Of a stretch of DNA of 64,000 nt, positions 59,029-64,000 are shown piece after piece. A program made the position numbers and the translations under genes. This stretch comes from Phycisphaerae bacterium (lineage in GTDB: Bacteria; Chloroflexota; Anaerolineae; 4572-78; J111): assembly GCA_028285035.1 (NCBI GenBank), contig JANQQF010000035.1, forward strand, positions 8,290 to 72,289. Direction: 5' to 3'. How positions within the stretch are numbered: position 1 is the stretch's first letter; each line of letters opens with the position of its first letter. The notes under the pieces were generated by a model, which worked only from the letters and a program-made list of their open reading frames with translations, searched no databases and was not told the DNA's origin.

Positions 59029-61002
59029 ATGTCCCAATATCCCCATTATTATCAACAACCCTACCGTAAATCTTTTTACATTGCTGGCCATATTTTACTG
59101 TACCTTGGCCTGATCTTGGTCATCTTGTCCATTGGCTGGGTTCTTGCCAAAGGCGTCCAACTGTATAGCAGTTACCAACAAATTACCAGACAGGTAGCCA
59201 CTTTAGAAGCAAGTGGAACCGACCTTCCGGTTCCGCAACTTCGGCAGGAAGGCGAACAGTTGTTGACAGAGATTGTCAATTTTAGCGAAGAGGCAAAGCC
59301 GTTGTTACCTGTGGCCACCACCTTAGGCTGGGTACCAACTTACGGTCCCGACTTAGAAGCCTTACCCACCTTGGTGGCCATCAGTGAGGATATCAGCCGG
59401 GCGGGGCTACAGCTTAACACCTTACTTGACCCGATTTTTGAAGAAGAAGTCAATACACTTGCGGCCTTACCCTTGGTTATGGATGGATTGGCTGAACAAA
59501 AAGGAACAATTCAAGCGACTGTGGCTCGCCTGCAAACCCATCAAGCAGCCCTCAATACCATTGACACCACCACCTTATCGCCGAGTACTGCTCCGCGTGT
59601 CGCACAATTGCAAGAACGTCTCCCTGAGCTTATTTCAGGATTACAAGTTGCCACCATCTTGCCGGAGTTACTGGGCAGTGATGCCCCCAAAACCTATTTA
59701 GTTTTAACGCAAAATGCTGACGAAATTCGCCCCAGTGGAGGATACATTAATACAGCAGGGCATCTGACAATTCAGCAGGGCCAAATCAGGGAATTTATTA
59801 TGCAGGATAGTTATGCGGTGGATAACTTATCACCAGACTATCCCTACCCACCCCAGCCCATCTACCAATATATGGCCGCTGACTATTGGGTGTTGCGAGA
59901 TGCGAGTTGGTTTGCTGACTTTCCAACCACCGCCCAGGAGGCGCTGACCTTATATGAAATGGGGCAGGGTATTTCGGCTGATGGCGTGATTGCGGTAGAT
60001 CAACATGCCCTGGCTTATATTCTCAGGGGGTTTCAACCACTGCCTGTTGATGGGGAGCAGGTCACCAGTGAAAATGTCATCAGTCTGATGCGACAACGTT
60101 GGGCACCAGACCCTGATCAAGATTTAGATGGAGAATGGTGGCTTCAGCGCAAATCTTTTATGCTTGAGTTATCAATCGCCTTGCAGCAAACCGTAGAACA
60201 GGATTTTCAATCGCTCAAGCTCTCCGAGCTAGTCAGAGCTTTACAACAAGCGCTTCAGGAGAAACATCTGCTGGTTTATCTCAATGAGCCAGCCTCTCAA
60301 ACCCTATTGAATGAACAGGCTTGGGATGGCGCGTTGCAGTCTGTCGAGTACGATTATTTGATGGTCGTCGAGGCCAATCTTGGGTTCAATAAAGCCAGTG
60401 CCGCCATCGAACGACAACTTGAGCATCAAGTTTTATTGGATGATGAGGGGGGGGCGCAGGCTCAAACCCGGTTAATTTACCGCCATCCATTGTCTGGCCC
60501 AGACACGGATTGTGAGCAAGAACCTCGCTATGAACCCGTGTACGAGCAGAATATGGCCCGGTGTTACTGGAATTACGGCCAACTATTAGTCCCAGCCGAA
60601 GCGCAGCTTGTCAAGGCACCCAATCAGGTCGTTGAGGGGCAATATTTATTGCGGGGTGAGCCAACGACGGGACAAATTGATCAAACGAATATACCGCCTG
60701 ACAAGATCAGTTGGGGACAACTTGTTTTGCTTCGTCCCAGCGAAAATCTCACCCTTGAGTATACGTACACCTTACCTCCTGACACAGCCAAAGTGATAGA
60801 CGGTCTATGGCACTACACCTTGTATCTACAAAAGCAGCCAGGAATGCTCACCTTCCCGGCTGAGATAACCATTGTTTTACCCGAAGGGGCTCGATTAGTG
60901 GAGAGCGGTCAAGCCCCAACTGAGGTTCAAGCCGAAAACATCAGCTATTCGTTACAATTACAAGCTGACCAACAGATAGACCTAACGTATCGGCTCCCCT
61001 AA
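59029..61002 (+). CDS. DUF4012 domain protein
   Basis: A 657-residue protein with one N-terminal membrane segment (about residues 13-38) and a large extracytoplasmic part. Residues about 225-260 (TYLVLTQNADEIRPSGGYIN) are the DUF4012 signature, a family of unknown function common in Chloroflexota and actinobacteria and often near polysaccharide genes. It is the last gene of the locus, 12 bp after the GT39 gene and followed by a strong terminator. LytR-type phosphotransferase function has not been shown for this family. Confidence 0.9.
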   Translation: MSQYPHYYQQPYRKSFYIAGHILLYLGLILVILSIGWVLAKGVQLYSSYQQITRQVATLEASGTDLPVPQLRQEGEQLLTEIVNFSEEAKPLLPVATTLGWVPTYGPDLEALPTLVAISEDISRAGLQLNTLLDPIFEEEVNTLAALPLVMDGLAEQKGTIQATVARLQTHQAALNTIDTTTLSPSTAPRVAQLQERLPELISGLQVATILPELLGSDAPKTYLVLTQNADEIRPSGGYINTAGHLTIQQGQIREFIMQDSYAVDNLSPDYPYPPQPIYQYMAADYWVLRDASWFADFPTTAQEALTLYEMGQGISADGVIAVDQHALAYILRGFQPLPVDGEQVTSENVISLMRQRWAPDPDQDLDGEWWLQRKSFMLELSIALQQTVEQDFQSLKLSELVRALQQALQEKHLLVYLNEPASQTLLNEQAWDGALQSVEYDYLMVVEANLGFNKASAAIERQLEHQVLLDDEGGAQAQTRLIYRHPLSGPDTDCEQEPRYEPVYEQNMARCYWNYGQLLVPAEAQLVKAPNQVVEGQYLLRGEPTTGQIDQTNIPPDKISWGQLVLLRPSENLTLEYTYTLPPDTAKVIDGLWHYTLYLQKQPGMLTFPAEITIVLPEGARLVESGQAPTEVQAENISYSLQLQADQQIDLTYRLP

Positions 61003-61029
61003 ATTCACCGTCTGAAAAAACCACATATC

Positions 61030-61077
61030 TCTAAACAAAAAAGCCCAGACGACGAAGTCTGGGCTTTTTTGTTTAGA
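61030..61077. terminator. Strong bidirectional intrinsic terminator
   Basis: A 21-bp perfect stem (61030-61050 with 61057-61077) around a GACGAA loop. The GC core GCCCAGAC/GTCTGGGC is flanked by A6 and T6, so it works in both directions. It ends the polysaccharide locus. Confidence 0.93.
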
Positions 61078-61197
61078 AAGCTGCTTGGCTCGGAGTTACG
61101 CATTTGGGTACTCGGACCAATGCTCTGCGTTGGTTCGAAGGACGTAACGCAGAGCGTCACACCCGTTAAAAGATTACGCCGCCGCCTAGCCTTGAGG

Positions 61198-61203
61198 TAT
61201 AAT
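61198..61203 (+). promoter_or_regulatory. Candidate -10 element for the PIG-L gene
   Basis: A TATAAT hexamer about 50 nt ahead of the ATG at 61252. No clear -35 is seen at 16-18 bp. It comes right after the terminator of the previous operon, so a new promoter is expected here. Confidence 0.4.
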
Positions 61204-61251
61204 ACAGCAACACATTTCTCAAAAATTCAAAGTTGACTGGAGTATTTTATA

Positions 61252-61965
61252 ATGACACGCAAAGGGCTTGAGGCCTTTGATGAGACGAAACGATTGATTG
61301 TAATTGCAGCCCATCCTGATGATCTGGAGTCGATCTGTGGCGGGACCATTGCAATGTTAGCCCAACGAGGGGTCGAAATCTTCTCGGCCAACTGCACCTT
61401 AGGGGATATTGGGGCACAAGAAGCCACGATTACACGCCCTGGCTTAGCTCAAACCCGATTAGAGGAAACGGATGCCGCAGCCCAGATTTTGGGGATCAAA
61501 CAAACGTTCAATCTCGGTCATCCTGATGGGGAGTTAGAGCCAAGCCTAAACTTACGTGCTCAAATTGCCCGCCTGTATCGCATCACCCAAGCCGATACCC
61601 TACTCACCTTCGATCCATACTGGACGGGTCAAGTGCACCCCGACCATCGGGCCGCCGGTCAAGCGGCCCTTGATGCCTATATGCCCGCCAAAATGCCGCT
61701 TTATCGGCCCGAACAACTGAATGAAACAGGGGCAGATTTAGGTAAACTTGAGCGGGTTTTCCTATTTAGCACTGACCGTGATCCCAATGTATTTATCGAT
61801 GTCGGAGAGATTTACGACACAAAATTAGCGGGTTGCCAGGCTCATCTAAGCCAATTCCCAAAAGGGGAAGAGAGTCTGGAGTGGATGAAAGATCGAGATC
61901 GACGGGCTGGGGAACAGATTGACGTTGAATATGCTGAATTGTTTAGGCAACTAGAAGTTTGGTGA
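61252..61965 (+). CDS. PIG-L/LmbE family deacetylase
   Basis: A 237-residue zinc-dependent deacetylase-fold protein. The metal motif AHPDDLE (His21, Asp23, Asp24) is followed by the third-ligand segment HPDHRAAGQAAL. Members remove N-acetyl groups from sugar conjugates, such as GlcNAc-malate in bacillithiol or GlcNAc-inositol in mycothiol synthesis. The substrate here is unknown. It stands alone after the terminator with an ACTGGAG site, and a gene-free region follows. Confidence 0.92.
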   Translation: MTRKGLEAFDETKRLIVIAAHPDDLESICGGTIAMLAQRGVEIFSANCTLGDIGAQEATITRPGLAQTRLEETDAAAQILGIKQTFNLGHPDGELEPSLNLRAQIARLYRITQADTLLTFDPYWTGQVHPDHRAAGQAALDAYMPAKMPLYRPEQLNETGADLGKLERVFLFSTDRDPNVFIDVGEIYDTKLAGCQAHLSQFPKGEESLEWMKDRDRRAGEQIDVEYAELFRQLEVW

Positions 61966-62000
61966 TACCTCTTATCAGCGCTAAAAAATTTGCGGGCACT

Positions 62001-62225
62001 TTACTCTGCTTTTAGATCCGCTTTCAAAGTACTCTCCGTGTTATTGACGTTGTCATACGCCGTCACCCTGATGTCATACGTCGCGCCCGGCGTACCGATG
62101 AACTCGACTTGAGGCTCGGTTAGGTCCGTGGCCCACTCCGTCCACGTTCCGCCGCCATCTTCGCTGACCTCGACGGTGAAGTCGCGGATGCCAAACCGAG
62201 GACACCCATCCCACGTTAGAATCAC
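62001..62225 (-). pseudogene. Fibronectin type III domain fragment
   Basis: A 74-residue open frame (from a GTG, with a stop just upstream) reads VILTWDGCPRFGIRDFTVEV, then SEDGGGTWTEW, then TYDIRVTAYDNVNNTES, a nearly complete FN3-type domain with its C-terminal end. It has no upstream coding sequence and no proper start, so it is the tail of a lost surface or secreted protein. Confidence 0.65.
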
Positions 62226-62316
62226 GCGCCAGCCACGTCATTGGGTAACGGACGCAGCTGCCCCATTGTTCAATAACGCAGATGCACAGAATTTTTCGGA
62301 TTAAACCAGTGCCACT

Positions 62317-62436
62317 ATCCGTTCCATTCCGCACATCTGCGTTACAAAAGCGAAAGCACCGTGATTTACGGTGCTTTCGCAATACTCAACGGATCAAACT
62401 AAATTCACAATCCGTTCCATTCCGCACATCTGCGTT
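62317..62436. repeat. Pair of 27-bp perfect direct repeats
   Basis: ATCCGTTCCATTCCGCACAT followed by CTGCGTT occurs at 62317-62343 and again at 62410-62436. Between them is the 13-bp hairpin. An inverted relative (AACGCAGATG) is present near 62272. Such arrangements can arise from duplication at an insertion site. Confidence 0.7.
62350..62380. terminator. 13-bp perfect hairpin
   Basis: GCGAAAGCACCGT (62350-62362) pairs with ACGGTGCTTTCGC (62368-62380). There is no T tract on the plus strand; on the minus strand TTTTGTAAC follows, so it could end the toxin-immunity transcript. Confidence 0.5.
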
Positions 62437-62519
62437 TGGACATGGATAGGCTAAGTAGCCAGCATAAGCCAGCACAATAAGAATAAAGAGAGTTGTCAGT
62501 ACATCGAATTCTACAGATT

Positions 62520-63323
62520 CTAGGTTTTTGGAAATACACCTTTTGCAGCAAATTGTTTAGCTAACTTATCAGACATTTGAAGAGGTAGACGATTTAACCA
62601 CAACGAATGGTGATCAAACTGCCCCAAAAAAGATGAAGATTGCTGAGAAACAGGTATTGTAGAGTTCATAAATATTTCATCAGTTGGGGTTAAAACAAAC
62701 TTCATTTGCTGTATTCCACTTGTTGATAATTCTTTGAGCAAATTCTCTAAAGCTTCACGCCCAAATAAACTATGATTGTAATTAAATATATCAAGTTGAT
62801 AATTATACTTAACTCTGATAACAAAATTTATCCAATTACTTATCTTTTTATCTATTCTTCGTTCAGGTAAATCCTTTCCTGAAACCATTTTGTCAATTAT
62901 CTCACGATCATCTCGGTCAAATCTAAGGCTAGGGAAGAATTGAATGTCTCTACTTTCAAAAAATTGAAGTGGGATTCGATACCACCACCAATTTTTATGA
63001 CTGCCATTTCGAATTGGCGTATCTATCACTTCGGTAGTGTTCAAATAACGATTGTCTGCTATTTTAAGATATTCGTCAAGTTTATTCTGACCTTCAGCAC
63101 TAATTTTATTCTTAATTCTTTCTAACAAATCACGGGTCTCAAGTATTCTTATATATCTGGCGATAGAATATTTGTAAGGTTCCTCAATAATATTTATATA
63201 ATTCTCCCAAGCACTTATAAATCGCTCAATATTTTTATCGCCTAAAAATGTATAGGGATAAGTATTCTCAAGTATACCTCTTGCTAAATCTTGATCTGTT
63301 ACCTCAAAAGTAAATTTTTTCAT
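62520..63323 (-). CDS. Hypothetical protein, candidate immunity protein
   Basis: A 267-residue soluble, charged, AT-rich gene product that I do not recognise. It starts MKKFTFEVTDQDLARGI and has many aromatic and charged residues but no membrane segment. It begins 49 bp downstream of the C-terminal toxin-like gene, on the same strand. In polymorphic toxin systems the immunity gene directly follows the toxin gene, so an antitoxin role is inferred from position only. Its base composition differs from the rest of the window. Confidence 0.65.
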   Translation of the reverse strand: MKKFTFEVTDQDLARGILENTYPYTFLGDKNIERFISAWENYINIIEEPYKYSIARYIRILETRDLLERIKNKISAEGQNKLDEYLKIADNRYLNTTEVIDTPIRNGSHKNWWWYRIPLQFFESRDIQFFPSLRFDRDDREIIDKMVSGKDLPERRIDKKISNWINFVIRVKYNYQLDIFNYNHSLFGREALENLLKELSTSGIQQMKFVLTPTDEIFMNSTIPVSQQSSSFLGQFDHHSLWLNRLPLQMSDKLAKQFAAKGVFPKT

Positions 63324-63372
63324 AGGTTGATAGTCTTTGCTATGCTAAATTGTTAGTTAGTCGCCTAAATGA

Positions 63373-64000
63373 TTACTTACCATCCCAGTACTCATCCATA
63401 TCTTCACTTTCAAAAAATGTACCAATCGTTCCACCAGCGTGCAAAACAGCAAACCAGTCACCTGAACGAACCAGAAGATCTTCACCTCTGTTTTTCATTT
63501 CATAGCCTGCAGCTCCACCCAATGCACTCAATATAAAGTCCTCAGCAGCTTGATGACATTCTTCCGCAGACCTCCAATACCATTGTCCATGATCTTCATA
63601 ATGACTATCTAGTTCCTTAAAGTCATAAACACTAGCCATCGTCACAACAGACAGTGTCAAGTCACTGGCTGCATCCGTTGGAAACCCGAGGACACCTGTA
63701 GATTGCTCCGTGGTTGGCGAATATCCAGGCAACTGAAACTCTACTTCGGGAACATCCAGTGTAGTTGGTGGAAGCTGATAGGGATCGGCCAGATTTAGCT
63801 CGCCTTCAGCATACCCGGGGGGGGGTGGTAACTGCACTGGATCGCCTTGGGGGATCATACCATCAGTGACAAAATCTACAACATCCATTGCTAAAAGCGC
63901 GAATACACCAATACCGCCAGCAATTACTGCCCCTCCACCTCCACCAGATGCAACCTCTCCCAAAGATGGACCACCCATTTGAAGTTCATGCTCTCGACAA
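63373..64000 (-). CDS. C-terminal part of a probable polymorphic toxin (5' partial)
   Basis: The frame is open to the window edge: codons before the first in-window Met (63978) read CREHELQ with no stop, so this is the end of a larger gene. A Gly/Ala-rich hydrophobic stretch and a Pro-rich spacer precede the last about 95 residues. These carry ELDSHYEDHGQWYWRSAEEC and VLHAGGTIGTFFESEDMDEY, similar in layout to the C-terminal ribonuclease-like (BECR-fold) domains of Rhs and other polymorphic toxins. The putative immunity gene lies immediately downstream. The N-terminal delivery domain is outside the window. Confidence 0.6.
   Translation of the reverse strand, partial: CREHELQMGGPSLGEVASGGGGGAVIAGGIGVFALLAMDVVDFVTDGMIPQGDPVQLPPPPGYAEGELNLADPYQLPPTTLDVPEVEFQLPGYSPTTEQSTGVLGFPTDAASDLTLSVVTMASVYDFKELDSHYEDHGQWYWRSAEECHQAAEDFILSALGGAAGYEMKNRGEDLLVRSGDWFAVLHAGGTIGTFFESEDMDEYWDGK

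Larger units (their letters stand above)
61966..62519. other. Gene-free region with debris and repeats
   Basis: 554 bp without an intact gene. It has a fibronectin-III fragment (minus strand), a 13-bp hairpin (62350-62380), and two 27-bp direct repeats (62317, 62410). This looks like the scar of deletions or element movement. Confidence 0.6.

Noticed and set aside
62317..62436. Two 27-bp direct repeats as a two-repeat CRISPR array
   Set aside because: The spacing holds a hairpin rather than a spacer, there are only two units, and no cas genes are present.

Overview
The window looks like a chromosomal segment of a Chloroflexota bacterium, probably Anaerolineae-like. This is an inference. It rests on the alpha/beta-fused E1 gene, a DUF4012 protein, a PIG-L deacetylase, membrane-anchored proteins with Thr-Pro-rich linkers and TolB-type propeller segments, and many short palindromic intergenic repeats. 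I saw no rRNA, tRNA, CRISPR array or transposase gene.

Left third (1-17.8 kb), metabolism. It opens with the 3' part of a GlcD-type FAD oxidase and an S51-type peptidase. Facing them on the minus strand is an E1-E2 2-oxoacid dehydrogenase operon under an Lrp/AsnC regulator, resembling a bkd/BkdR arrangement. Divergent from the regulator, behind a consensus promoter (TTGACA, 17 bp, TATAAT), lies a phenylacetate cluster: thiolase, paaA, an unrelated small membrane ORF, a tandem-duplicated paaB, paaC, paaD and a cyclase-family hydrolase. No paaE, paaG, paaZ or paaK is present. Next, on the minus strand, are a PNPOx-like protein, a sulfatase and a 5-carboxymethyl-2-hydroxymuconate isomerase. Then come a membrane protein with an L7/L12-like segment, a flavin reductase and an 828-residue membrane-anchored protein.

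Centre and right (18.1-61.0 kb), a roughly 43 kb surface-polysaccharide locus, almost all on the plus strand. It begins with a specialised NusG/RfaH-like antiterminator and ends at a 21-bp perfect hairpin terminator. It encodes an initiating polyprenyl-phosphate sugar transferase, Wzx, two O-antigen ligase/polymerase-like proteins, an ABC exporter (Wzm and Wzt), about nine glycosyltransferases, a pyruvyltransferase, two methyltransferases, an SGNH protein and a GT39. Its most striking trait is eight genes with sulfotransferase-type nucleotide-binding motifs, three of them of the poorly characterised 'putative capsular polysaccharide synthesis' type. This predicts a heavily sulfated exopolysaccharide or capsule. 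The locus also holds a collapsed wzt copy, a glycosyltransferase fragment, duplicated genes and MITE-like repeats, all signs of repeated rearrangement.

Right end (61.2-64 kb): a PIG-L deacetylase, a broken fibronectin-III fragment with 27-bp direct repeats, and on the minus strand the C-terminal end of a probable polymorphic toxin followed by a candidate immunity gene.
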